A stretch of 64,000 bases of DNA from Owenia fusiformis. Taxonomy: Eukaryota > Annelida > Polychaeta > Sabellida > Oweniidae. The position numbers were made by a program, and so were the translations under genes. Below are positions 38,571 through 50,782 of the stretch, piece by piece. The notes beneath the pieces are model-generated. The model was given only the letters and a program-made list of their open reading frames with translations. It was not told the DNA's origin and made no database searches. Each line of letters begins with the position of its first letter. The stretch's first letter is position 1. The stretch is taken from positions 9,354,349 through 9,418,348 of the forward strand of contig CAIIXF020000010.1 of the NCBI GenBank assembly GCA_903813345.2, given 5' to 3'.

Positions 38571-40682
38571 AGACAGATAACTAAGAGAAAAACCAGAGCC
38601 TGATGCAACTGAATGTTGATCAAGTTAGAATAATTAGTCAGTGGTGATGTTCCTGTATACTGCTGGTAAGGTCGGCTACTACATGAGTATGTTTATGTAA
38701 GTAATGTGGGGAAGATGTACCTTACTAAACCCTTGAGATTACAACATAGTCTCCAACATACACCAAATTTCAAAAATGCTGAAAAATCTAAAATTCCCAA
38801 AACACTAAGGACTAGTGTTGTATCAGTCAGTCACTGTCTCTAATTTGATACCAATCAAATTTACTTTAAAGTTTCAATCAATCCTTTTTTCAACTCCCTC
38901 CTCATATATTTGAATTGCTTGACTTTTCACAGAATGATATGAACATAGCATCTCCAGCTGGGGATGAGCCAAACAGACAGGCTTCACATTTCACATGCAT
39001 TCACATACTGGCCTGCAATAGAGACTAGACTAGCTAGATTACATGGTGGAGTTGTGGCCAAATTTGACAAGGTTTTGATCTGAAAAGCTGCTTGCCTGTC
39101 TAAGCTCAGGTTTCTAGCATCTTACAAGAAATCTTACCCTACCAAAGAAGTTGTCATGCAACCTCTGAAATAATATACCCAGATCTTTCTAAATTTTTAA
39201 AACATATATCTTGCTCCATATTTTAAGTGTTAAATGATATATTTGCACAGCATGAGGTAGTTGTGTGTATAACAGAAAAGTATGTTAGTGTGTAGAGGGT
39301 AGGTGAAGCTACAAGGCCATTACAAATACAATATCTTTTTAGCATGCCTACCAATGTACTAGACCTTCAACATCTAAAACTATCTTGCGAAAAACGATTT
39401 TTCTTATCTCTGTATTTCATCATATTAATATATTCTACCATGTAGTTTTACCATTTCAAGCTAAAATTGGTCAATGAATCCCACTAAACGAACACTTGAC
39501 CTAAAGAGGCCTAGATATGAAGAATCACCTCTACCAGATGCCTGTAACACACACAAAGAGAACAGGAACAACTTTCACCAGTTGATGTATGTGATCCCCT
39601 GCTGATGAGAGAGCTATTGAATAGTCATCCAAGTTATCATAGCATATATTATCAGGTTATACCATCTCAATTATCTCTCTATACATCCCCTTGTCTCAAT
39701 GAGTCAGTATTATATACACATGTTATGTAATGATTATTACCACACATGTGTTGGACCTAATTGAATAAGAGACTGGATCTTTAATCCACTTTTCTTTGTT
39801 AAAACTGAGCTTCCTCTTACATTAACACCCCCCCCCCCCACCCTTCCTATTATGACTTGGCAATGCCTCCCTTATACACTGGATGTACCTGTATTTATCT
39901 GAAAACATTATGATGCTATGAGGCTTATTGTATTTTCAGTTCATTTCATTTATAATTTACAATATTTCAACCTCATATTAACAACAATAAATCTATAAAT
40001 GTTTACAATTTCAATTATTAATACAATACATGATATAAGATCAATGACATTGGCAACATGACCTCATTTCACATAATATCCAGGTGAAAAACCTTGAAGC
40101 AATGACTGAGAAAATAATGAGAACCTAACACACGGTGTGTCCTACAACATGATCAAGTTGGCATATGATACAAACACAGAATATTATTGAACTTAGACCA
40201 AAGTAAAAAATGAAGTATAGTAAAATAACACTGTTAAGAATTCCCTTGTTATCTTTGCCTAATAAGAAAACAAAGTTATTGGTCTTGTTCCAGGGCAGTA
40301 TACATGTAAGTTCTAGGAAATCATAACCTGGAGTTACCTTGCAATAATCAAGAGATTTAGTCTCAAAACAAAGTTTAGAAATTCGATTTAGCAGATTTCA
40401 ACTTTGGAGAATTATAACTGAGGATGCATGTTTGCGGTGGTACATTTAAAAATGATAGATTTATATGATTTAAAAGAGTTTTAAATTGCCTTATATTCAT
40501 TCAATGTTCTCTTTGTACATAACAAAATTTTAACATTCTGATTGAAAAAAATGAGTCACTTTTCATACACAGTAATATACAGATGCAATAAGCAGAGTGA
40601 ATAAGCAAACAGTTCCTCTTTGCCTTAGAGCTTTTGTTGGCGTCCTGTGCTATGTGCAGAAGGGACAGGGGGGGGGGGTATA

Positions 40683-40770
40683 CAGGGGCGGATCTGGAGC
40701 CAAAATCCAAGGTTGGCCAAAAAACAGTGGTATATAACACTGGGGCTTGAGGCAAGACCACAGACTTGCT
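40683..40770. mobile_element. hAT-like MITE remnant, one terminus
   Basis: CAGGGGCGGATCTGGAGCCA is a terminus of the CAGGGGCGGAT type that is common on hAT-class MITEs in animals. I see no matching inverted end nearby, so the copy is truncated. A CTTGAGGCAAGACCACAGAC string beside it resembles the 26330 element end. Confidence 0.5.
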
Positions 40771-41171
40771 CTTAGAAGCAGAGCAATGTGATACCTTAAC
40801 AACACCAAAACATATACTACTAGCAACTTCTAATTAACAAATCTGGCCTCTTGAACCTTAACTTGTTTTTTCTAGGTTAGATTACTTTGCTAGGCCATAA
40901 ACATGTGATAGGATGAAACACTAGCATTTGCAGCCATACTTGATGCCTTGCACCTTGCTTGGAGAAACATAAGATTTTGCAATATTTTTATTAATTTTGG
41001 TATTCTGTGCTATGTCCTGTATATATACTGTATTCTGACCCTAGGTGCCCTTTTCAGGAGTTAGGTGAGGGGGAGAGGGCGAGAATTGTTAACATATATG
41101 ATTGCAAATTATAAATGTAACATAATATCTACATTAAGAGGAATGTCTAAGTACCAGGTGTCAGAAATTAT

Positions 41172-41882
41172 TTAACCTTCTGCATGCTAACTTAATTCAG
41201 CAAATATATCCCACGCGACTGACTTATTTTTCAAAGAGTGCAAAAAATGATATGCCTGGACTAAATAATTAATATCTCAATAACTACTGAATGAATCTCG
41301 ATAAAATTTTCACAAAGAGAAGATACATTGGCCTGGCTCATGAAAAAAATGTTCTCATGATTTTTTTACATAAATAAACAGAACTGGGCATAAATGTACC
41401 ATGAATACTCCTCCGGAATCCGCCGCTTCGCCCCTGTGGAGATTCAACGTCTGGTCAGAATCCAAAACTGAATTTGCAGCGATCGAATGTTCATTTTTCA
41501 GTTCAGAAAATATTCTAGTTTCTATTTTCGATGACCATTATCGGCTTCCAAGAGCCTAAAGAGCTCGAAATCGCGATCCATTTCCTCCACATGTTCGTTG
41601 TGATCGTATTTGGCCGCCATTTTGTACGATTTGTTCACTAAAAACGACTTAAACACTGTTTAAATCGTTGAATTGAGAAATATTTTTCGAAACATGGCCA
41701 TTTCTAGGTCAACAGGAAGTCCCTACGTAAGGACTAAATAAATCGGGCAATCTGATTGGATCATAAGACCGGCGGGAAAAAGTTAAGTTTTTGAAAGTTT
41801 AAATTCGACTGGAGTCTCCGGCAGTTGCCGGGGATTGTTAAGCACGGGCGACTACGCTCGCCGGTAGCATGCTAAAGGTTAA
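41172..41882 (-). mobile_element. piggyBac-type element, 711 bp, TTAA-flanked
   Basis: Both ends read TTAACCTT(CT/TA)GCATGCTA inwards (41172 onwards, and 41882 inwards on the other strand): TTAA target sites and 14-bp terminal inverted repeats beginning CCTT. TTAA target use is the hallmark of piggyBac. The right half is GC-richer than its surroundings. A 32-codon frame on the minus strand starts at 41620. The transposase catalytic core is absent, so this is an internally deleted, nonautonomous copy. Confidence 0.85.
41522..41620 (-). pseudogene. Short N-terminal transposase-like frame in piggyBac element
   Basis: MAAKYDHNEHVEEMDRDFEL, then FRLLEADNGHRK and a TAG, 32 residues. The acidic, D/E-rich start is like the N-termini of piggyBac transposases, but it is too short for a firm match. 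The ATG lies in GCCGCCATTTTG, which also matches a YY1 site. It is a leftover of the element and is not expected to be functional. Confidence 0.45.
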
Positions 41883-42674
41883 AGACTTATATTCCTATAT
41901 CATATTCCAGACACTGAACTTTCAAGAATATTAGACAGAATCAGAAATGTGACTTACCATTACTAGCCCCTGTTCAACATTTAATCAGAAACAATACTTC
42001 AAAAAATGCCAGATAACAATAAGTATTCTCAGAAAATGACTTACCTTATTCAATATTGCATATCAAGGATTCCTCCAGTAGACTGAATATCAATTGTTAA
42101 CTTCTGTGGTGTATCTGTTACATATAACTACAAAGTCTTGTCATGCAGATCCTGACAAAATCTTACTGGGAATTTAATGTAAGTATTTAGTTCCCCTTGA
42201 ATCACTCCATGTAAACCAACAATCAGTGTATGCTGATAAAAATCCAAAAACTTATCTCTCTTGGTCTACTCTACAGTAATTTTCTACGAAATCAACTGAT
42301 CAGCCCTGTGTTATGTTATGGGGTCTGTAAAATAGGCTAAATATAAGTCAAAACATGACTGCATGAGTATATGTTCATGCATAGAGTAATTGATCAATTT
42401 AACACTGGGGGACTTGATCTTTAAGATTTTCAATTTTTTCTCCATAGGCAAGAGATTCAAAGTAAAACATATTGAACCTTCAAATATTGCGGTGTAAAAC
42501 CAATGCTCAACTCCTAATTCAAAGCTATGGCAAAGTAAAATACAAAGTGTATTTAATCAAGGAATAACTAAGTCTTACAGGAGTTAATCTTCCATGTAAA
42601 CATGCCCTAGAAACTTAACCTAGCAAAACAGACACTGGCAATGCCACCTAATGGCAAATCATCTTGATCAGGGA

Positions 42675-42815
42675 GTTCTATGGATTTGAGCGAACCCCCT
42701 CCCCCTGCAGTCACCATTTTGAGCACCTTTTAAATAATTCTGGTCAGTGAAACCCCAGAATTTTTCAAAAATGAACCCCTCATTCGCAAATCCTGGAGGA
42801 CCTGTTGATTTACAT
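42675..42815. mobile_element. Probable decayed copy of the 43708 MITE family
   Basis: GTCACCATTTTGAGCACCTT, CAGAATTTTTCAAAAATGAA and CGCAAATCCTGGAGG parallel the right half of the 43708-43919 element (CACCATTTTGAGCACTTCTC, then GGCAAATCCTGGCTACG). The termini are eroded. Confidence 0.5.
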
Positions 42816-43083
42816 GATTTTTCTAATTGCGATGGACAATAGTGTCAAATATATAGAAAAATATGTACAGTATTGTTACGACTATTTGGACATATCTTTG
42901 AATAACTTTGAATAACCTTGGAAAAATCAACAAAACATTGGAACAATAAGTTAGTTACCTTTATCCGTGACTTAAGAATTATTAATACTATTTACGCTGA
43001 CTTGACTCCAATAGGCCAACATTAAAAATTATAATTCTAAAGAATATACTATATTCTTTAGTCTTTTTTTTTTTTTATTCTTT

Positions 43084-43131
43084 AGTCTTGCTTCAAGACC
43101 CTGCTCTCGAGGGTGCTGAATCAAGACTACA
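43084..43131. repeat. 48-bp hairpin with the same ends as the 26330 element
   Basis: AGTCTTGCTTCAAGACCCTG and GGGTGCTGAATCAAGACTAC flank CTCTCGA, forming a near-perfect stem. It is likely a minimal deletion product of the 26330-26427 family. Confidence 0.6.
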
Positions 43132-43707
43132 TATTCCTAGATGTGACATATTCATGTGAAAAACAGGGGTTTCATTATTAACAGGAAACAGGTAATTTTT
43201 CTGTTTTTGCCAAACATTTGTGAGGAAAATGGTATATTTTGCATTCTTAGTTGGGCTATCTTTTTTCTTAGTTATGACTTCAGTAATCAGGTTCCAATAC
43301 CATATGTCAATAAGAGTTACATATACTTTATTAGCACCAAGGTGAAAACAGCTTAATTTGTATCACATCTAAACTACTCATGTTGACAATAATTCTAATC
43401 ATCATTACATCTTCCCGTTTCACTAGAACCAATGCTCTGATATTATTATTCTTTGGTATCAGCTCATCTGTTAAAACTGTCATTAGTAGGAGTTTTATTC
43501 TATTGTCACGGTCATTAGATATTAATATAGGAACATGATATGATATCATCCCCACAAGTTTAGCTAGAAATGGTTAAGTTCCATAGAGTAACCAATCCCA
43601 CATTATTATCAACATTTAAGAATATTTAGCTCTAAATTCTTTATTAACGAGATGATTTGATTCTCTTTGTCTACTCCTCTATACCTTTAATTTGAATATA
43701 ATAAGCC

Positions 43708-43919
43708 CAGGCCCGTAGCCAGGGGGGTTCGCAGGGTTCGGGCGACCCCCCCCCCCACCCTGGCCAAAAATTCTTTCAAAATCATGCAGTTTTTCACCAT
43801 TTTGAGCACTTCTCAAGTGATTTTAGCCATATTTGGGCCAAAATTGTCAAATGTGAACCCCCCTGGACATTTTTGAAAAATGACCCCCCCCCCCTTGGCA
43901 AATCCTGGCTACGAGCCTG
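43708..43919. mobile_element. MITE with CAGGCCCGTAGCCAGG ends (212 bp)
   Basis: Left end CAGGCCCGTAGCCAGG and right end CCTGGCTACGAGCCTG are inverted repeats flanked by TAAGCC on both sides (43702-43707 and 43920-43925), a 6-bp target duplication. Poly-C runs lie near both ends. It is noncoding. Related decayed copies lie at 16033-16232 and probably 42675-42815. Confidence 0.85.
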
Positions 43920-46861
43920 TAAGCCTATATGTTGATGTAATCTCAGAATTAACAAAAAAAACAAAATATTACTTACAGTGTGTACTGGAAGAGCAGTGAC
44001 AGTTTAAAATTTTTAAAATAATCAATTAAAGTTCAAAATTTTATCAGCTAAAAATAAATGCCATGCAACAAAAAAGTCCTCTCAAAATTAACAAAAAATT
44101 ATATTTTCTCAATGTTCCGCACTCATTATCTAATGTGATTGTTATCTACTCGTTATTACTGAAAATATGCACTTTCTCAATATGCTTGCATATGCAGATA
44201 TCATATCCATTAGTGGATAAAAATCATATCATTCATTATTATCATAGTATATACTCTATAGTCTCTACATGACAAACAATAAGTCTATACAGAAGGTTAC
44301 TAGAAGTATTCATTAATTTTCATTTTCAATCATCATTTTCTATCTTAGGTAAGGCAGTGTTAATATCATTGTTAATTTTGTTAAATATGAAGTAGACAAA
44401 AAATTGTTATTCCAATATAATAATTTATTTTACTTAACACATTTCAATTAGTATACATGTACAAAAAATGTTTTTGATCAACTAAATATATTTATTATTC
44501 AAGATCAAGTTATTATATATGCTAGTCATTTTATCTGAGCCCAGTTGACCACCTAGTGGTAAAATTGGTAACTACCCAGTAGCATCTACTGGCCCATATC
44601 TTACAAAAACGCAAATCAAATATAAAAACTAGTGTCTGAAACCTATTTTGATAAAATTACATATACTACGATAGGACAAAAATTTCACATAAGACATTGA
44701 ATTTTGGAATTTTAAATGAAATCTTTAACCAGCCACTATTATCATTGTATGAAGCCAATATCCAAAATAATATAACAACAACAATTATACGTACAACAGT
44801 GAGATAGCAAACCTAACTAAAGGGCATCACAAGTCATTATATTAATTACCCAACTAATTAGAAGAGATCAGAGAAGTTTCATGCAAGGCTTCATACTGGG
44901 AACTACAGGTAAAAAACCTCCCTGTCTTACACCTACAAGGAATATCTTAACACAAAACAATCTCTTCACTTCTAGAATGTTAATTGTCGTCTTTACCAAA
45001 AAGGTTCTTACATTTAGTCCCAATATTTCTTACTCTAGTCCAAAGAAAAAAAAAGAAGATAAAGGGGGTGGTAGATAGGTGGGTGACCAGATACTTAACG
45101 GAAGACGAAAAAACAAAACATCTGAAACCAAAGTACCATACTGAACTGACCCAAGCATGTTATATATATTACCAATGTTTAATCCAGTAATGCTCAAATT
45201 AAGTCTGAGTTAATTAAGATAAAGAAAATGAACTGTGTCAAAATGATATATATTTTCTAGGATCAATTTGTTGAGGTTCAAATTCAATGTATAAGCAACA
45301 ACTGAGCTTCAATAGTGACCATCCCAAGAAATGATTTCACAACCAACAGCAAGGTCATGTATCGAAACTTTCTTATCAATCCATGTAATGAGGGTTCGCT
45401 ATCTGTGTTTGTTATTGTAAGAATTGAAAGATCCCTATATTATACAATATTGATAATATAGATAGCTGCTCTAAATGCACTTATTCACAGATAATCTAAT
45501 AAGTGTATTGATAAATTTTTGATTGGCTTGACATATTTCAACTTCTTTCGATATCTGGGCATACTCTATTATACTGCTTTGACAGTATCACTTGACCCAT
45601 TTTAATTTCTTCGATACCTAACCTTCTATACAATTCTATAACACTGCTTTGGCAATAGAGTTAAGTCTGCGAGAATAACATATATTTTTGTCTTATTTAA
45701 ACAGGTTTCAAATTCAAAACTAACAGTTTCTGCAATATCATAGTTAAGAAGCCATCAAATTAGACAAGGCATGGTACTAATCTTTTTAATGAATATTCGA
45801 GTAGACTTCAGTAAAACTATAACTCACTCAACATATTTGTTAAGTTTTCCATTACTTAATCCTCACCAGATTTGCTCTAGCTATGGCTGCCACTGCAGAT
45901 GTAGCTTCATACAATAGGTATACAAAAATCTACATCATACTGCTTATCCCTATATTTTATGCTGCATATTTCGATATTCTGAAAAGTTACGGCCACCGTA
46001 CAGTTGCCACAGACCAATGATAAAGGAGGCGCTAATTTCAGCTGCAAACTCCAATTGTATACGGAAACAAGAGACAAAAATAGGGATTGATTTCATTATT
46101 AGTATACCTGGTAATATTTTGACCATGCCTTTTTTGGTTCATGTTTCATTATAATCTTCTAAGTATCACACAAGGTGCAATGACAAATTCTACCTGTACA
46201 TAATAGACATATTTATACATAATACCTTGAAATTAGAAGTCATATCATGTCTTAACATTAAAAGATATAATCATAAATGAGATCAACCTCTTTTGGACTG
46301 CAAAACAAGTGTATTTCTATGAAGACAATGTAGGTTGACCGATCCTTTCCCGATTGATGATCAAGTTTCAAAGTTTTTCATTTAAATTTCGAGAAAAATT
46401 CTTAATTTTGCAATTTCATTATTTCTCCCCTCTCCACCAGTGCATTGTTCGATTCAATAAGGATCAGTATAGATAAATGCATAAGACCCTTGTCAAATTA
46501 AACAATAATAACATAATATTAAAAAGTTATAAAATGACAGATTTCTAAAACAAACAATTATTGTATAGGCATATTGATCTTATAAATTACATATGTTACA
46601 CATTGTCATAAATCAGGTTATATTTTGACATTCATTCATATGTAATATATATACTTGAACTTGCCGAATCAGAGATATACTAAAGTAGAAAATACTGAGA
46701 TAAAATAAGCACAAATGATAAACAGTAAAGCAATGACGTCAGAAAACACATTTGTTTCAAATATCTTCACAGTTTACAAATCAAAAGTCAATAAACTTGA
46801 TAAAGCGCCATGAAATAAATGAAAGTAACCCCCCCCCCCCGCCTCTGTTCAGAAACAAATA

Positions 46862-47641
46862 CCGTATTCTCTGTAATTACCGCCCACTCTCTAATAAGCG
46901 CCCACCCCGCTTCACAAAGTTCAAGAAACATCGAGGAATCAACAAGAATTGAAGAATATATCAGGAAAAAAATATTTCTCAAAATCCAGGAGCGGGCGAT
47001 AATAGAGTACTTACCCTAAAACTGCTGTAAACACGACGCGTTTTGTAATTCTATGCATCCTCTCGATACATATCTATCGATGGGTGCTTCCCACACCATA
47101 CCATGCTAATATTGTCTCCAAATAGTCCATAATGAATGAAGGAATTGTTCTTTATCGGCATTCAGAAATTTCAAAAGCTACTGCGCAGATGTTCTGCGCA
47201 TGTCAAGGTCGTGAACTTTCTGGTTTCTTTTTAATGTTTCTCGACTTTTATACGACTTTTGCACGAATAATGATGATCTCTCATCAAATTAGAAATAATG
47301 TATAACTTTAGATCGATATCCAGCAGTCTCTAGTGGAAATATTGAAGGTAATCGGCGATAATGACAAAGTGGGCGTGCCGGAAATAAATTAGACATAGAC
47401 GGGTCTTCAACCACTGTCAATATTGTCTAAGCGATCTTTACCGTATTCTCTCCAATAACAGCACTTGTCATATTATTATAAAAATATGTTGAAGAAAATG
47501 CATTCTTGTCAAGAAAAATTGCCATACATGAAATTCCTCGGGATTTCTGATTTCTTTCATACATGGGCGCTTATTAGAATGGTCTAAATAATGTATTTTC
47601 AATTTTCTAAACGCCCTGGGCGCTAATTACAGAGAATACGG
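46862..47641. mobile_element. DNA transposon, CCGTATTCTCTGTAATTA ends, nested copy
   Basis: Left end CCGTATTCTCTGTAATTACC and right end CGCTAATTACAGAGAATACGG are inverted repeats. Subterminal CTAATAAGCGCCCA is also mirrored (about 46890 and 47572). A second left terminus, CCGTATTCTCTCCAATAACA, starts at 47441, so a 201-bp unit sits inside the 780-bp unit. There is no transposase frame. The superfamily is not assigned. Confidence 0.75.
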
Positions 47642-50600
47642 AATGTTATTTTCAGGCTAGCTTTTATATTTCTATCTTGCATATGAATCCCAAATATGAT
47701 TACAAAACTGCATAAATTAACAAAAAGTACATTGAAACTGAAAATTTCTCAACAATTAGTTTTGATATACTTTAAGCATTACAGTGCATTTAAGCTCTTA
47801 ACTACCCAGAGTGACAAGAATCTCGTCACATTATAAGTGACCTTGAAACCAAGAGTTTTTTCACTATTTGAAAATTTTCATTTTAAAATGTGTGGAAATG
47901 ATCTCTGCCAACTACTTAAAAGAAAAAATTAAGTTTCACCTGTTATATATGTATATCATTTAATGTCAAAAGCTGGAAAAATGAAAAAAATTCTGATTTC
48001 AAACTGATTTTGGACCCTAGGATTCAAGAGGTTAAGTGAATCGCATGATTCAGAAACCAAATATTGACAGAGTTCAATCTCATGGAAGAAAAATGTTATA
48101 CTCAAAATAAAAGATTCAATGTTCTTGTATTGACTTTATGATTCTCTCCAGCATTAAGAAGTTGGTGTAACAAACAAAATATTGAACTTTAATATATCAA
48201 AACATATTTCAAGGCATTAAAACAGTTTTAAGGTATCAAAGCACTTTACTTTATTTTATAATATTTTTTCTTTTTCCTCTAGATGTTAAATGCCGAGTAA
48301 CAACATATGCTAAAAAGTAAAAGTGATTAAATCTATAGCATGGTAATGCTTTCAAGTTATTTTGAGATATTTGGATGTGTATACAAGAAACCGTACCATT
48401 CAAACTGCTATATTTAAATTCAAGATCACCGAGAAACTATTTATACCATTCCAAAAATAGAGGAGATATTATTCAAATCTTTGGTGTAGTCTAATAGCTA
48501 TTTTCAGCTCACAACTTTCCCATTGACTGGAGCTAGAAGAGTTCAGATAATTTGTTTAGAATGCTGTAAAAGCTTACCTTTTTATAAAAGGTTTATTTAA
48601 TCTTTTTTGCACTTTTGCATTCCTTTTATAAAGCTTACATTCAAAGTAGATATTTAAGACATTCATAGTTCATATTCAAATCTCGATTGATGTATGATGT
48701 ATATAACATTGTACAATGAACTGTACAATACCAACAGTTTAGATGGAAAGACTTGTTTAAGATTTGTAAGATTAGATCGTGAGCTAATTCTGCTTCCCAT
48801 CTTATGATTGTAAAACTGAAAGTCAAAAGTACAAAAAATATTACCTTTCACATGAACATTTCCATTTAAACCTTAGTCAAAATCTTCACTGTGATATTGT
48901 TCTGAATATATAATCTGGAATGGTATATTTTAGCTATATTAGAAATATCTGCATGTAAAAACACTTATAAATGAGAAATTAAAGAAAACGTCCATTACAA
49001 AACATCCGTTTGCTCATACACGTACATACAAATCTAAGTGACTATAGTGTATTTGTAACAGCAATAAATAATCAATCAGATTCTTAATAAACAATGAGAA
49101 TTCAACATTACAGAATTTTTACCATACTTTATCAACTTGTTTCTATAGCAATTGTTTGAACCAATAGAAGCATAAACAAAATCAAAGATCAAATTAAAAT
49201 TGAATGTCAAAATACAATTACAAATACATAATACAGATCAGTATAACCATATGATAAAAGAATAGGCCAAATCGAATACGATCATAAGAATTAGGTCATC
49301 AACAGCTTAAACTGACACTAATACTATGAAACATTTCAACATCAATCGCAACATACAGTATATAACCATCTGATTTAAAAAAATACTATTTACAGTATAA
49401 CAACAATCAGATAAGTTTATCGTGAAAAATATGATATTTTGAAATCAAAAAAGCTAATTTCTCAAATACAAGGCAAAAGAAAGAGCTTGGACAAATGTGT
49501 AAATTACCAGAATGAACCCAGATTAAAAAAATAGATATATTAAAACCATATCATTGGCCTGAAAATTCTTGATGGATGGACAGATGAGACGGTGATTCGA
49601 TATTGAAATCATGTTCACTAAATTTTGGCTAAACTTTGCTTTACCTTGAGTTCTATTCACGATTATGTTCAAGACCAGAAAAATACAGATCAATATTGGC
49701 TACTACCAACATGTGCCTGATATATTTGCAACGAGTATTTACAAATTGCTTGACCTGCAAACAAATGAATTTGAAACATACAAGAATATTAAATAAACCA
49801 ATGAAATGGCATAACATCAAATACTGCTTGGGGGTGCTGGTATCGACTAGCTAAACAATGTTCAAGACTATGCCTCAATATTAATATTGTCTTTGGTAAT
49901 CATGCCCAAGATAAATATAAGCATGAAAAGCTAAATCAGCAGGCCATTTATGATACAACTTGATGTAAACATTGGTCTATAGTACATGGAATTTTAAATT
50001 GAAGTCCTGTTCAACAGGTTATATTAGTAACAATCTGACACCATGTCAAAGTACTTCCAAAACTGTAATGTAATTTAATATACAACACTCATAATGGTAG
50101 AGCATCAGCCCCTTATATCCCCACAAACACACATATAATTATACAATGGAACTGAAGACGTCATGCATTTGACATTCTTGATAAATACCACATCTACATT
50201 TCTTATCATAGGTTACTTTGACATAAAGCAGAATGAGCGAGAATGCACAATAATTGAAACAAATGTGAATGTTTCAAGATATGTTAACAGACCCATATTA
50301 TATTAATTATAAGCACATTGAACGCAATATAATAACTATACTCAGTACTTTTGAAAATCTGGTTCTATCCTTTAACTGACTGGACCTTATGTTCAAATAA
50401 AGGTAGCTCATGCAATGAGCTGGCAGCTCCCTGACATGGGAGTCGCATATGCTTAGAAAACTGACAAATCTGTTGTTTTAACATCATTAAATAATGAGTA
50501 GCAATGGCTATTATATTTCAAGTGTAGAAATCAACATGGGCTTGCTTCATTCTGCAGTCTGTGCCTATCATCAGCTCCTTACGTCATTCTGGGGGTGATA

Positions 50601-50782
50601 CCTGCCAGCAGGTTGGCAACTGCTATGTTGAACAATGCTTTTGATTTCCATATGCTCATCAATGGAGAAGTGCCAAATTTCAAAATGATGTTGCTCTTAT
50701 ATCTAGGATACAAACAGGTACAAAGATATGCAAGATATTAGAGGTTCTGATACTCGACCCTCACCATGTTTAAACGTAAACC

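Noticed and set aside
39134-39163. 27-nt minus-strand segment between ATTTCAG and GTAAGA
   Set aside because: It is too short to judge and has no neighbouring exon to join. Such pairs are expected by chance in AT-rich DNA.
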